Shown here: positions 16,407 to 25,811 of the stretch, piece by piece
How the letters are laid out: every line of letters starts with the position of its first letter
Position numbering within the stretch: the first letter of the stretch is position 1
DNA from: Bacillota bacterium
GTDB lineage: Bacteria; Bacillota; Desulfotomaculia; Desulfotomaculales; VENG01
Assembly (NCBI GenBank): GCA_009711705.1
Contig: VENG01000007.1
Location: 1 to 64,000, forward strand
Reading direction: 5' to 3'
Length of the DNA: 64,000 bases
Program-made: the position numbers and the translations under genes
Notes under the pieces: generated by a model
What the model was told of the DNA's origin: nothing
Seen by the model: only the letters and a program-made list of their open reading frames with translations
Database searches by the model: none

Positions 16407-18269
16407 CTATACCTTATTTATATCGATTTTGTCTTTTTTATCTAATTTAACCTTATGTTCTTCTTCCCCTGCTTCCTGCATCAATGCACGAAATTCATTG
16501 GCTTCGATACTTTCCTTTTCCATTAATGTATTGGCAACCAAATGTAGCGTATCAAGGTGACCCTCGAGTATTTCCTTGGCACGGTTATAGCTGTCATCTA
16601 TTATCTTGCGAGCTTCTTTATCAATGGCGGTGGCCACTTCTTCCCCGTAATCACGGTCACTGGCAATGTCCCGCCCCAGGAAAACCTGACCTTGTTTTTT
16701 GCCCAGGGTCATGGGACCTAACGCCTCGCTCATTCCGAATTCTGTAATCATTTTACGTACCATTTCGGTAGATCTTTCCAAATCATTCTGGGCCCCGGTA
16801 CTTATCTCTTTTAACACTATGCTTTCGGCAACTCTTCCGCCCATGAGCATTACCACCTGGTCCAATAGCTGTGATTTGGTCATATAGAAACGATCTTCTT
16901 CCGGCAGCAGAAGGGTGTACCCACCGGCTCTCCCCCTGGGGATAATAGACACTTTGTGCACGGGGTCAGTATAGGGTAGGAGATATCCCACCACGGCATG
17001 GCCACCTTCATGATAGGAAACCAACCGCTTTTCAAAGTCACTTATTACCCTGGACTTCTTTTCCGGCCCGGCTATAACCCTCTCGATAGAGTTTTCTAGT
17101 TCCTCTTGAGTAATAGTTTTCTTATCACGCCTGGCTGCCAGAAGCGCCCCTTCGTTAACCAGATTCTCCAGATCAGCCCCGGTAAAGCCCGGTGTTCTCC
17201 GAGCTAACACATCCACCTCAACATCTTCATTAAGTGGCTTACCGCGCATATGCACTTGTAAAATAGCTTTACGCCCTGTGATATCAGGGATACCTACTGT
17301 AACCTCACGGTCAAAACGTCCCGGCCTTAATAGTGCGGGATCTAAAATATCCGGTCTGTTGGTGGCGGCAATTATTATTATGCCTTCATTGGGAGCGAAG
17401 CCGTCCATCTCAACCAGTAGCTGGTTTAATGTCTGTTCCCGCTCATCATGCCCGCCGCCTAAGCCTGCCCCGCGCTGGCGCCCTACGGCATCTATCTCAT
17501 CGATGAATACAATACACGGGGCACTCTTTTTGGCCTGCTCAAAAAGATCACGCACTCGGGATGCACCGACCCCTACAAACATTTCTACAAAATCCGAACC
17601 GCTGATACTGAAAAAGGGAACCCCTGCCTCACCAGCGACCGCTCTACCAAGTAGCGTCTTACCGGTGCCGGGAGGACCATATAATAGAACCCCTTTGGGT
17701 ATCCTGGCCCCAAGTTCATTAAACTTCTTGGGACTTTTCAAGAATTCCACTACTTCTTCTAACTCTTCCTTGACCTCATCCGCACCTGCAACATCGGAGA
17801 AATTTACTTTCTTTTTGTCATCGGTATGCAGCTTAGCCTTACTTTTACCGAAAGACATTACTTTGTTACCCCCGCCCTGTGTCTGCTGCATGAGGAAGAA
17901 AAAAAGCAGAACAAATAAAAGAATGGGCACCAGGGTAGTTAATAGCCCTGTCCACCAACCCGGTTCCGGAGGCGGAGTCACATCGTATTCTACCCCTTGC
18001 TGCATTAACAGCGACTCCAATTCAGGATTGGGGTAAGTAGACCTGCTTTTGAATTCTGTATTACCTTTTGTTGTGCCGGTAATTAACAAAGTATCTTTCT
18101 CAGGCTGTAAGGTAACTTCACTGAGCTGTCCTTTTTCAGCTGCCGCAAGGAACTGGTTATATGTCCACTCCTTGACTACGGTCTCCTGCGGCGAAGCAAA
18201 CCTGATGAGGGCGATAATGACCAACACTATTAGAAGATAAATACTAAGGTTCTTAATGACCTTGTTCAA
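16407..18269 (-). CDS. ftsH: ATP-dependent membrane zinc protease FtsH
   Basis: The 620-aa protein has two N-terminal membrane spans (about 8-25 and 105-125), an AAA domain with GPPGTGKT and [13 protein letters not shown], and a C-terminal M41 protease domain. The zinc motif reads HEGGH where most relatives have HEAGH; the HExxH ligands are intact. It degrades misfolded membrane proteins and short-lived regulators. I chose the TTG at 18269 with AGAGGAG at 8 nt; a GTG three codons upstream sits too close to that site. Confidence 0.96.
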   Translation of the reverse strand: MNKVIKNLSIYLLIVLVIIALIRFASPQETVVKEWTYNQFLAAAEKGQLSEVTLQPEKDTLLITGTTKGNTEFKSRSTYPNPELESLLMQQGVEYDVTPPPEPGWWTGLLTTLVPILLFVLLFFFLMQQTQGGGNKVMSFGKSKAKLHTDDKKKVNFSDVAGADEVKEELEEVVEFLKSPKKFNELGARIPKGVLLYGPPGTGKTLLGRAVAGEAGVPFFSISGSDFVEMFVGVGASRVRDLFEQAKKSAPCIVFIDEIDAVGRQRGAGLGGGHDEREQTLNQLLVEMDGFAPNEGIIIIAATNRPDILDPALLRPGRFDREVTVGIPDITGRKAILQVHMRGKPLNEDVEVDVLARRTPGFTGADLENLVNEGALLAARRDKKTITQEELENSIERVIAGPEKKSRVISDFEKRLVSYHEGGHAVVGYLLPYTDPVHKVSIIPRGRAGGYTLLLPEEDRFYMTKSQLLDQVVMLMGGRVAESIVLKEISTGAQNDLERSTEMVRKMITEFGMSEALGPMTLGKKQGQVFLGRDIASDRDYGEEVATAIDKEARKIIDDSYNRAKEILEGHLDTLHLVANTLMEKESIEANEFRALMQEAGEEEHKVKLDKKDKIDINKV

Positions 18270-18312
18270 CAAAGCCACTCCTCTCCAAGCTTAAAAAAAC
18301 CCCATAGGGACT

Positions 18313-18341
18313 AGTTTATCATGCCTTTTTTTTTGTATCAA
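18313..18341 (-). promoter_or_regulatory. Sigma-A promoter of ftsH
   Basis: TTGATA (18341-18336), a 17-bp spacer containing nine A residues and TAAACT (18318-18313) on the minus strand, about 45 bp before the ftsH start. Confidence 0.6.
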
Positions 18342-18543
18342 TTATTATTTTCCATAACTCTTTAAAATTACTATTGAAAAAGTAAATCTAAGTCTTTACC
18401 AGCTTCTAAAACTATCATCTCACAAAACTATTTGCCCTAAACTAAAATTTTAAAGAGCTTTAAGAGGTTTTATGAAAATTCGTACTAGATACCCTTTTGC
18501 CTTACCAGTTTAGCAACGTTCACTCAAGGCAGATGGTAACTTC

Positions 18544-19947
18544 CTATTGCTTAAGTAAACTCAAGTGCAAGAGCCGTTCCGAAGCCTCGTCCACCTTGAA
18601 CTTTTCTGCCGGTCTGACTCCGGCAACCCAGGCAATTTCACCATTACAAGTAACCAGAGGAATACTTTCTCTTTTTTCCCAGGGTATTTTTTGATCAATA
18701 AAAAACTTTTTCAACTTTACTTCGGCCCCGTTCATTCCAAGAGGTGAGAAACGATCACCATGGAGTCGCGTGCGAACAAATAATTTACCGTTCAGCTTAT
18801 CATAGTCAAGTAACACCTCTTGTGCCGGTAACATTTCAGGATCAAGAGTTTCGCCCCTAAACAACACATTTGCCCTGACAACAACCCCCAATCCCGGAAT
18901 CTGAGTTTCACCGGGTACATTAATATGGTAGCGATCAACAGGGGCTCTCTCATTTGATTCACTTTCCTTTTTAAAATACAACTGATTATAGCTTCTTGTT
19001 ACATGTATACCCCTTGGCAAATGGCTTTCCCAGCTGCCCTTACCTTCTTGCAGCAAATCCAGTATAACTTCAAGGTGCCCAAACCCCAGTCCACCGGGTT
19101 CTCCAACCATTCTACTCCATAGTTTACGCATTACACGGCGCTGTAATGCAAGAGGCAGCGCCGTCAATAAGTCAATATCCAAGACCCAACCATTACATTC
19201 ATTAGATACCATGGGAGAAGTACAAACCTTACCGGCTTCATTTTCCAAAAATTCATCTTCTGCTCTTAAAACTTCGGCTGTTTTTAAAAGTGTATTAACC
19301 AGTGCGGGGTTATAATCTTCCAAAACCGGAATTAATTCTAACCGGATTTGGTTTCGTTTGTAAACGGTTTTTTTATTGGAAGAATCTATTCTATAACTTA
19401 TTTTGTTAACTTTACAGTATTCCTCAATATCCTTTCGGCGCAACCTAAAAAGCGGCCGGATATAAAATTCTTCCCGCAGCGGCAAAAACCCTTTCAATCC
19501 AGTCAATCCCGAACCTCTCAAAAAATTAGCAATTACGGTTTCCGCCTGGTCATCGGCATGGTGACCCAGCGCCACCCGCGCCGCCCCAATTTGGGATGAA
19601 ATACGGGAAATAAGGTTGTATCGTACTTCCCGGGCACCTTCCTGGTTTGATTTATGGTTTTGAACACAGTAAGCCGGCACATCAAACTTTTCTAAGGTAT
19701 AGGGTACACCCAAAAGCTGTGCGGTATCCTCAACCAAACAAGCATCTTGCATGCTTTCGGTTCCCCGGAAACAATGATTCAAATGGAAAACATGCAGTTG
19801 AATGCCCAATTGATCTTTCAGGCCAAAAAGGATATGTAACAAGGCCATTGAGTCAGGACCTCCGGACACAGCTACCAGTACCCTGTTCCCGGATTCTATC
19901 ATATTGTACTTTTTTATGGTTAACAGTACATCTTGGACAACAGACAT
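18544..19947 (-). CDS. tilS: tRNA(Ile)-lysidine synthase
   Basis: The 467-aa protein converts C34 of the AUA-reading tRNA-Ile to lysidine. The PP-loop AVSGGPDSMALLH (about 26-38) starts the N-terminal catalytic domain; a TilS substrate-binding domain and a C-terminal ferredoxin-like domain (LFVRTRLHGDRFSPLGMNG) follow. The start is ATG 19947 with GGTGAGG close ahead; a TTG five codons upstream is possible. The hpt gene that usually follows tilS before ftsH is absent. Confidence 0.94.
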   Translation of the reverse strand: MSVVQDVLLTIKKYNMIESGNRVLVAVSGGPDSMALLHILFGLKDQLGIQLHVFHLNHCFRGTESMQDACLVEDTAQLLGVPYTLEKFDVPAYCVQNHKSNQEGAREVRYNLISRISSQIGAARVALGHHADDQAETVIANFLRGSGLTGLKGFLPLREEFYIRPLFRLRRKDIEEYCKVNKISYRIDSSNKKTVYKRNQIRLELIPVLEDYNPALVNTLLKTAEVLRAEDEFLENEAGKVCTSPMVSNECNGWVLDIDLLTALPLALQRRVMRKLWSRMVGEPGGLGFGHLEVILDLLQEGKGSWESHLPRGIHVTRSYNQLYFKKESESNERAPVDRYHINVPGETQIPGLGVVVRANVLFRGETLDPEMLPAQEVLLDYDKLNGKLFVRTRLHGDRFSPLGMNGAEVKLKKFFIDQKIPWEKRESIPLVTCNGEIAWVAGVRPAEKFKVDEASERLLHLSLLKQ

Positions 19948-20028
19948 AGCCTCACCAATCAATTATATTTGTACTAGTGTTTTTCAACAAAAATAGTCAC
20001 ATTCCTGCCAGTAAGGAATATTTGCCAC

Positions 20029-20092
20029 AAAAAAGCGTTTAAATCAGTTCCCTTAACCCCACAGACGGGGCACCAACACCGCATATCAAGTA
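20029..20092. repeat. TAAATCAGTTCCCTT hairpin repeat, copy A
   Basis: AAAAAAGCGTTTAAATCAGTTCCCTT is the conserved start of a four-copy intergenic family (others at 20494, 26817 and 48167). Here the 3' arm has decayed and is replaced by a CCCCACAGACGGGG hairpin. Confidence 0.6.
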
Positions 20093-20120
20093 TTCCTTTA
20101 TTTAAATCCCTTTACTCCCG

Positions 20121-20445
20121 TCAAAACCCACATGAACCTTATGCACAAACTAGTATGAAAAAAACTATATTTTCGTAAGAAAGACTCCATAGTGCCAACA
20201 CTAAAAAAGAAAGGGCCATTTTTGACGGGATCAACGCGATTCTCGGGATAGAGATAAAAACAAAGAGAAAGGAAAGGGATTTAAGAAGGTGTGGAGAGAG
20301 TTAGTTGCTATATGGTTAAGACATAAAACCAATGTTTATGGATGTATGCAAAAAGAATAATAAGGGAATATAGGCAAAGCAAAAAATCCTGTTAATCCTG
20401 TCTAAGAAAATATCCCAAAGAAATACCCTAAAAGGTATTTCTTGA
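20121..20445. repeat. ACAGGATT-armed dispersed repeat, copy A
   Basis: This stretch matches 57908-58255 in order: a shared head with CACAAACTAG and ATGAAAA, a degenerate GACGGGATCAACGCGATT arm (about 20223), a variable middle, the opposite arm AATCCTGTTAATCCTGTC (about 20386-20403) and a tail with AAGAAATACCC. No coding frame is credible. Together with the flanking hairpin repeats it fills the 613-bp gap between tilS and spoIIE. Confidence 0.55.
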
Positions 20446-20493
20446 AAAGCGAAAAGGGGACAGGCGCCTTTTTGGTATACTTTCCTTAACCAT

Positions 20494-20529
20494 AAAAAAG
20501 CGCGCTAAATCAGTTCCCTTAGCACGCGT
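20494..20529. repeat. TAAATCAGTTCCCTT hairpin repeat, copy B
   Basis: GCGCGC-TAAATCAGTTCCCTTA-GCACGCG forms a hairpin with the constant core in the loop. It lies downstream of spoIIE (minus), where it could serve as a terminator. Confidence 0.6.
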
Positions 20530-20560
20530 ATGTAAACATTGGTTACAACTACTAAAACTT

Positions 20561-23011
20561 TCAGCTTTTAACCTTCTCAACTCTAACCGCCACCGCCGTC
20601 ATATCATCCCTGCAGGAACCGGTTTGAGCCAAATTTATTATGAGTTCCGCTACTTCCTGGGGTTTTAGCCCGGAAATTTCGCGTAAAACCTCAATCAACC
20701 ACCCCTCTTTGTCACCCGTCCCCTCACAAGAATCTAACACTCCATCGGTAACCATGATTACCATATCGCCATGGTTTAGCTGTTTTGATACTGCAAAAAC
20801 CTCCACTTCATCAACTATACCCACAGGCAATGAATTTGCACGTACCGTTCCCACTTGCTGCCCACGCACCACAAATCCCGGACAGGCCCCTATTTTAGAA
20901 AACTCCGCCTCCGCAGTGTATATATCTATCACCGCCATATCCACCGTAGCAAAGCTTTCTTCAGATGAACGTAGTAAAAGGATAGAATTAACAGTTTTTA
21001 TCGTAAGATCTCTTCCAAACCCTGAATCCAATAGTTTTGCAATCAGCCCTAATGTGGTAGTGCTTTCTACGGATGCGCGTTGGCCGGAGCCCATTCCGTC
21101 ACTTAAAAGCACTGCAAACTTGCCTCCGACAAGTGGTAAGGATAAAAAACTGTCTCCGGAGACTATACTGCCGTCTTTACCGATACCGGCAGCGCCCATG
21201 GAAATTTGGTACCTTGGATTTGGATAAACCCTAAAATTGCAGAATTCCTCATCTTCCTTATGAGGGCAAGAAACGGTGGCTACGGACATAGAACATCCCA
21301 TTTCCTTGGACAAAAAAGGTCCTATTTCATACCGGCAGAGCATACGCCCACCACAAGCCGGCATAACCACATGAACTTCAGATTTTTCTTCCCCTGCCTG
21401 ATATACTTCAAGTGAAACCACCCTAAAGCCCATTTTCTTTAACTTATGTTTTATAGCTTTTGCTTCCTGCCGGCAAAATTCCTGGGATTCCAATTCCCCG
21501 GATAGATTTTCTATAACTTCCCCAATCCCCTGAAGTTGCTCAGAAACAAGACTGTTGCTTTTTGTCAGCCGTTTTGACCAAAAGCGATTCATCTTATTCA
21601 TTTCATGCAAACAAGTTATGGTTATGGCTAACTCCTTGGCTCTATTGCATTTAGACATAGTCTCTTCATCAAGGTCGTCCACCGTCACCCGCCCATAATT
21701 ATCGGCAATGGTAAAAAGACCTAAAAGACTTTGATAAGTTTTGTAGAACTCCCTTTCCCAGCATGTTGAGTAATGAGAACAACCCTTACATACCTTTTTA
21801 CCCACCTCTCCGAACAAGTCCTGCAAATTTTTCTCATCCCCGGCGGGATAACCTGTAACAGCTGCCTGTTCAAAAGTCTTTGCTATCTCTTGGAATACAC
21901 CCGACCAACTACTCATTCTTTCAGCAATAAACTGCTTAACCCTTACCTCCGGCCCGTTCTCATCGCCATGCCCATCAACAGCCGGCACCAAGGAAGTCGT
22001 TAGCTCATGCACCCATTTTTTAGGAATGCAAAGGATTAGCAAAGTTGCAAGGGCTGTTTGGGCCACAACGGCTGTCAATTGATTATAGCCAGAGGTATAC
22101 ATGGAAAGAATTACATTGCCCAACAAAAAGCCCACTGCCACACCAGGCTTGCCGAAGGAACGGAAAAGCCCTGCCAAAAGTCCGCTGAATGAATAGGCTC
22201 CTACAACCAAAGGAAATTCTGTATAAGCAAGACCGGGAATAATGCCCACTACAGCACCGGTAGCCGAACCGACTCCGGTTCCTCCCGCTAAGGCTGCCAA
22301 TAAAATCAGGAAATAGCTTAGAGTGCTTCTTAAGGAGAACAACCCCCAGGCAATTTCACCCGTTCCAGCCACAATACCACCGGCCAAAGCCATAATACAA
22401 AAAATTTCTTCACTTTTGAGGGCTTCCGGCGAACGTATAACCAAAAGGGAAGGTATCGCTTTCATGGCTAAAAGGGTAAATATGGCGGCAAATACCGCTT
22501 CAAAGGAGATACTCACATAGTCATAGGGAATTGCGTTAGTAAAAGCAAGAAAGCTACTTCTCACTGCCATTATGACTGCCGCAACCATACCTGGTAAAAT
22601 AAACCACGAGCGACTGGTGTTGGAAGGAATAAAATTAGCACCCAAACCAACTAATAAAACACAACTCATTAGTCCCATCGGTATTTCCCCGCCGGCAATA
22701 GTCAAGATCCCGCCCAACACCCCCACTGCTGCAAAAACTCCCTGGGGTCGAAGGTGCCAGAAAATCACAGCCACAAAGGCCACACCGAAAGGATAAAGCT
22801 CACCCAGCAGCACTGCTCGCCCTAAAAAAAATCCAGCTGCAGCGATTAAGAGGTTAGCTGCTCTCACATGACCAATAAACCGTAAAAAAAAATTGTTTAG
22901 GTATTTTTTTTGGGGGGAGGCCTTTCCCCTGCGTTCCTCGTGATTGGTAACGGTATTATATTTTTGTTCCCTGCGGTACGCGTATACGGAATCAGCCCTA
23001 CTTTGTTCCAA
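20561..23011 (-). CDS. spoIIE: Stage II sporulation protein E (PP2C phosphatase)
   Basis: The 816-aa protein has a long N-terminal region with about ten membrane spans (roughly 48-335), a central regulatory region, and a C-terminal PP2C phosphatase with LLSDGMGSGQRAS, TDGVLDS and CRDDMTAVAV as metal-binding motifs. It dephosphorylates SpoIIAA to release sigma-F in the forespore and acts at the polar septum (family knowledge). Length matches the B. subtilis protein. The start is TTG 23011 with GGGGTG ahead. Its promoter lies over the end of the upstream ppx gene. Confidence 0.96.
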   Translation of the reverse strand: MEQSRADSVYAYRREQKYNTVTNHEERRGKASPQKKYLNNFFLRFIGHVRAANLLIAAAGFFLGRAVLLGELYPFGVAFVAVIFWHLRPQGVFAAVGVLGGILTIAGGEIPMGLMSCVLLVGLGANFIPSNTSRSWFILPGMVAAVIMAVRSSFLAFTNAIPYDYVSISFEAVFAAIFTLLAMKAIPSLLVIRSPEALKSEEIFCIMALAGGIVAGTGEIAWGLFSLRSTLSYFLILLAALAGGTGVGSATGAVVGIIPGLAYTEFPLVVGAYSFSGLLAGLFRSFGKPGVAVGFLLGNVILSMYTSGYNQLTAVVAQTALATLLILCIPKKWVHELTTSLVPAVDGHGDENGPEVRVKQFIAERMSSWSGVFQEIAKTFEQAAVTGYPAGDEKNLQDLFGEVGKKVCKGCSHYSTCWEREFYKTYQSLLGLFTIADNYGRVTVDDLDEETMSKCNRAKELAITITCLHEMNKMNRFWSKRLTKSNSLVSEQLQGIGEVIENLSGELESQEFCRQEAKAIKHKLKKMGFRVVSLEVYQAGEEKSEVHVVMPACGGRMLCRYEIGPFLSKEMGCSMSVATVSCPHKEDEEFCNFRVYPNPRYQISMGAAGIGKDGSIVSGDSFLSLPLVGGKFAVLLSDGMGSGQRASVESTTTLGLIAKLLDSGFGRDLTIKTVNSILLLRSSEESFATVDMAVIDIYTAEAEFSKIGACPGFVVRGQQVGTVRANSLPVGIVDEVEVFAVSKQLNHGDMVIMVTDGVLDSCEGTGDKEGWLIEVLREISGLKPQEVAELIINLAQTGSCRDDMTAVAVRVEKVKS

Positions 23012-23045
23012 CCATTACACCCCTTGTACTACGTCTATGATGGCC

Positions 23046-23078
23046 ATTATAGTACAAGGCTGCACAGATTTTTGTCAT
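23046..23078 (-). promoter_or_regulatory. Spo0A-type sigma-A promoter of spoIIE
   Basis: A perfect -10 TATAAT (23051-23046) is separated by 21 bp from ATGACA (23078-23073). The long spacing is typical of Spo0A-activated sigma-A promoters such as Bacillus spoIIE and spoIIG. TGACAAA at the -35 resembles a 0A box (TGNCGAA) with one mismatch. Confidence 0.55.
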
Positions 23079-23983
23079 TTTTGGTATGTATTTCCAGCTT
23101 TTCTATCGACATTTTGTGCCGCTTCCAGGGCCAGTCCATAAAGTATGTCTGCCTCACTAACCTCAAGGGAATCAATTTGGAGATACTCCATTATAGCGGC
23201 GATAATGTTAGTCCCTGCTTCTATAATGTCAACTCGCTCCGGCTGCAATCCGGGAATATTCTTTCGTTCTTCCACTGGAGTTACCTGCAGAATACTCATC
23301 AATTCCCGGACCTTATCCAGTGTAAGTCTATAACTATGAACCTGGGAGGAATCATAGACATTGAGCATTAAAGCCATGGCTGCAAGGTTTGTAACCGTAC
23401 CCCCCACACCGATTAGACCACTGGGTCTTGACGCGGCAATTTGATCCAGTACCGGCTTTAAAAGAGTCTTTATTTTTTCCCGGCTATACTTCCCCTCGGT
23501 TGCACGAACCGCCCCTACGTTTACACTTTCCCAATCAACTTCTTTCTTTCCCGGCCATATGAATTCTGTGCTACCACCTCCCAAGTCAACAACGAGCATA
23601 TGTCGTGATTCTTGGCGTAGCCCGGTCAGCACTCCTTGATAAGTCAAATAAGCCTCTTCTTTTCCGGACAGAATATTTACTTCCAATTCCAGTTCTTTTT
23701 TTGCCAAGTCCACAAATTGATAACTATTCTGTGCATCTCGGACTGCACTGGTGGCGGCGGCAATAATGGCATCAGGTTTCAACGACCGGACTGCCAGCAA
23801 AAATTCATCCAATGCCTTTATGGTTCTTTCCACTGTCCCGGAAAGCAAGTAGCGCCCTTCTATGCCCTTACCCAGGCGCGTGGTAATAAGTGCTGTATGT
23901 ACAGGGACCACCGCCTGTTTGTCCACGTCGGCCACCAACAGCCGTACTGAATTACTGCCTATATCAATAGCTGCAACTCTCAT
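23075..23983 (-). CDS. Ppx/GppA family phosphatase
   Basis: The 302-aa protein shows the ASKHA phosphate-binding motifs AAIDIGSNSVRLLV (4-17), VVDLGGGSTEF and GVGGTVTNLAAM. The family covers exopolyphosphatase and guanosine pentaphosphatase. It is the short, single-module type, about 300 aa rather than 500. The start is ATG 23983 after AGGAGG; an upstream in-frame ATG lacks a ribosome site. Confidence 0.88.
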   Translation of the reverse strand: MRVAAIDIGSNSVRLLVADVDKQAVVPVHTALITTRLGKGIEGRYLLSGTVERTIKALDEFLLAVRSLKPDAIIAAATSAVRDAQNSYQFVDLAKKELELEVNILSGKEEAYLTYQGVLTGLRQESRHMLVVDLGGGSTEFIWPGKKEVDWESVNVGAVRATEGKYSREKIKTLLKPVLDQIAASRPSGLIGVGGTVTNLAAMALMLNVYDSSQVHSYRLTLDKVRELMSILQVTPVEERKNIPGLQPERVDIIEAGTNIIAAIMEYLQIDSLEVSEADILYGLALEAAQNVDRKAGNTYQK

Positions 23984-24063
23984 CAGGTGCCTCCTAATTA
24001 AAATAAGCATCCCTATTTAGGAATGCCTAACTTCACCCGTATCAATACATCTTCCGTTTTCCT

Positions 24064-24432
24064 CTAGTCACGAATACTTGGATCCCGAATAGGCATTATC
24101 CGCTTTTCGCCCTCTTTCACCAGCCCTAATTTTTCCCTGGCCACCTCTTCTACATAAGCATCACTTTGCGCTCTTTCCAGCTGATCATAAAGCTGGGCAT
24201 TCTTTTGGGTCAGAACTTCCACTTGCTGCTGCATTTCCTGCACATCCTGCTGCATAGCATACAAGGTATTAAACCGGGTACTGAACGAAAAAGTTACATA
24301 GACCAATAAGAGGATCAAAACTATTACAGGTAATTTACTCTTTGTAGGATTAAACTTTTTCTTTCGGGACGAAATCTTATTTGCAGCGGGATGTCCTATT
24401 ACTTTACCCTCATCCGGCAGAGTCCTGTCCAT
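24064..24432 (-). CDS. divIC: Septum formation initiator (FtsB/DivIC family)
   Basis: The 122-aa bitopic protein has a basic cytoplasmic N-terminus, one membrane span (about 35-52) and an external coiled coil (about 55-95), the layout of DivIC. It takes part in the FtsL-DivIB-DivIC division complex. The ATG at 24432 overlaps the end of the upstream gene (TAATATG) and has GGAGGGTG ahead, so the two are coupled. The position between yabQ and spoIIE matches Bacillus. Confidence 0.88.
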   Translation of the reverse strand: MDRTLPDEGKVIGHPAANKISSRKKKFNPTKSKLPVIVLILLLVYVTFSFSTRFNTLYAMQQDVQEMQQQVEVLTQKNAQLYDQLERAQSDAYVEEVAREKLGLVKEGEKRIMPIRDPSIRD

Positions 24433-24433
24433 A

Positions 24434-24664
24434 TTAATCACCCTCCTCTTGATCGGGGCCAAACAATCCCATACTGTTTCCCGGTATAACAATAACTACT
24501 TGATATCCTTTACTCCGTGCCCTGTTATAGAGAGTTGATACAGTACTTGGGCTCAGGCTTAACTGCTTGGCTATCCTTTCCGAGGAATAACCCATTTCTT
24601 TCAGGGTAACTACTTGCCGCTCTCGATAACTAAGTTTCTCTGCACCCCGGATTTCAATTTGCAC
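24434..24664 (-). CDS. Small sigma-region-4/LuxR-like HTH protein
   Basis: The 76-aa protein is almost only a helix-turn-helix (LSYRERQVVTLKEMGYSSERI then LSLSPSTVSTLYNRAR) of the sigma-70 region-4 type. It may be a small DNA-binding regulator. The GTG at 24664 has AGGGGTG at good spacing; an ATG nine codons upstream (24691) has a poorly spaced site. It is translationally coupled to divIC. Confidence 0.65.
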   Translation of the reverse strand: MQIEIRGAEKLSYRERQVVTLKEMGYSSERIAKQLSLSPSTVSTLYNRARSKGYQVVIVIPGNSMGLFGPDQEEGD

Positions 24665-24816
24665 AGCAGCCACCCCTGGTCCGGCACACATTATCCTGGC
24701 GCTAAATTAATTAACACGCCGTCATCTCTACTATTATTCACTACAATGTGACTACATATATTCTACATACTAATGACAAATCCTTTTTTTGAAAAGCAAA
24801 ATTTTGGTTGCTAAAC

Positions 24817-25338
24817 CTATTTCTTTTTTCTTCCCAGGCGCTCCTTTATAAAACTAAAAGGTACAAAGACCTTCTTACTGTTACCTGCCATAAAGTACCT
24901 CAGTTTGTTAGTTAACGTAAATGCCATTTTTAAAGGCCATGCAGCCACCCAGTAAACCAATTTAAAGGGCACAGTAATCCCTATCCAGGACCATGCCAAC
25001 ACTCTGGCCATAAATAATATAATTTGATGTGTTATTTCCAAAACACGGGTTATTACCCTGGGAGAATGCTCCCCCAGTATACGTAAATAAATTCCGACCC
25101 CTGCGGCCAGTCCAACGAGCATGAACCCACGCATTTCTCCATCATTACTAAAAAGCAGGAACGCAAAAATAAGCCCGCTCAAGACAATCCAAAACAAGAT
25201 ATCTCCCACACTTAGAGCAAATCTACGTATGTGAAAAAACCTAACTAGTGCTTTATATACATCAAAACAAAAAGCAGCTAGACAACCGGAACTTATAGAA
25301 ATGAAAAAAGTAAACATCTGCTCCTCCAGAGGCGCCAA
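24817..25338 (-). CDS. yabQ: Spore cortex biosynthesis protein YabQ
   Basis: The 173-aa membrane protein has about four or five hydrophobic spans in the first 125 residues and a basic tail (KERLGRKKK). Gene position after yabP fits YabQ, which is needed for cortex formation at the outer forespore membrane. The start is TTG 25338 with GGAGGTG at 8 nt; an ATG seven codons in, also behind a GGAGGAG site, is an alternative. Confidence 0.85.
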   Translation of the reverse strand: MAPLEEQMFTFFISISSGCLAAFCFDVYKALVRFFHIRRFALSVGDILFWIVLSGLIFAFLLFSNDGEMRGFMLVGLAAGVGIYLRILGEHSPRVITRVLEITHQIILFMARVLAWSWIGITVPFKLVYWVAAWPLKMAFTLTNKLRYFMAGNSKKVFVPFSFIKERLGRKKK

Positions 25339-25374
25339 AAGACATTCACCTCCTATTCCATCATGGTATGATGT

Positions 25375-25400
25375 AAAAAAAAGCGCATACGCGCTTTTTT
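25375..25400. terminator. Hairpin between yabP and yabQ
   Basis: AAAAAAGCGC-ATAC-GCGCTTTTTT is a near-perfect palindrome with T tracts on both sides. In the minus direction it lies just after yabP and could limit read-through into yabQ. Confidence 0.7.
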
Positions 25401-25406
25401 CAGCCG

Positions 25407-25691
25407 TTACTTAAAAATTCGATTAATTATGTTTTTACCCCGATCTCTCGCTCCTTTAATCGACTTGCCCTCAATAAAATGCATGGATATAATATGTCCC
25501 TGTACCGCTAATTTACCTTGTTCCAGGTTTAGTTCAGTAATATGCATTCCTTCACCCTTAAGCAGCAGGAATCCCTTATTGGTGGCCAGTGAAATCTCAT
25601 TTTCATCGAAAGTACCGACCTGCTCCACCCCGTCCAACATTAAAAGGCGCCGGTCGATTAACTCCAACCGGTTCTTAGGCTTTTCTTCCAC
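25407..25691 (-). CDS. yabP: Sporulation protein YabP
   Basis: The 94-aa soluble protein matches the YabP/YqfC family: NRLELIDRRLLMLDGVEQVGTF, then EGMHITELNLEQGKLAVQG. Mother-cell protein needed for the cortex and coat in Bacillus. The start is GTG 25691 with GGGAGGG ahead. A terminator separates it from yabQ. Confidence 0.88.
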   Translation of the reverse strand: MEEKPKNRLELIDRRLLMLDGVEQVGTFDENEISLATNKGFLLLKGEGMHITELNLEQGKLAVQGHIISMHFIEGKSIKGARDRGKNIINRIFK

Positions 25692-25811
25692 GCCTCAACC
25701 CTCCCCGACCGGATTTGCCCCTAAAATAATATCGATACTATATCTATGCCAACATCCTCCCAATATGCAAAAAAGATGGCCTGTTTACATACAGGGCCAC
25801 CTTTACTAAAA

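Noticed and set aside
17278-18036. Open frame of about 250 codons on the plus strand
   Set aside because: It is antisense to ftsH, whose protein is fully conserved; the frame is a shadow of codon bias and has no ribosome site or family resemblance.
16407-18269. HEGGH instead of HEAGH in FtsH as a loss of activity
   Set aside because: The two His ligands and Glu of HExxH are intact; an Ala-to-Gly change inside the motif is conservative.
19948-20560. Hidden gene or stable RNA gene in the gap between tilS and spoIIE
   Set aside because: No frame with a ribosome site and no tRNA, SRP, tmRNA, RNase P or 6S signature was seen; the gap is accounted for by repeats.
20640-21227. Open frame of about 195 codons on the plus strand
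   Set aside because: Antisense to the conserved phosphatase domain of spoIIE; Ser/Pro-rich composition typical of a shadow frame.
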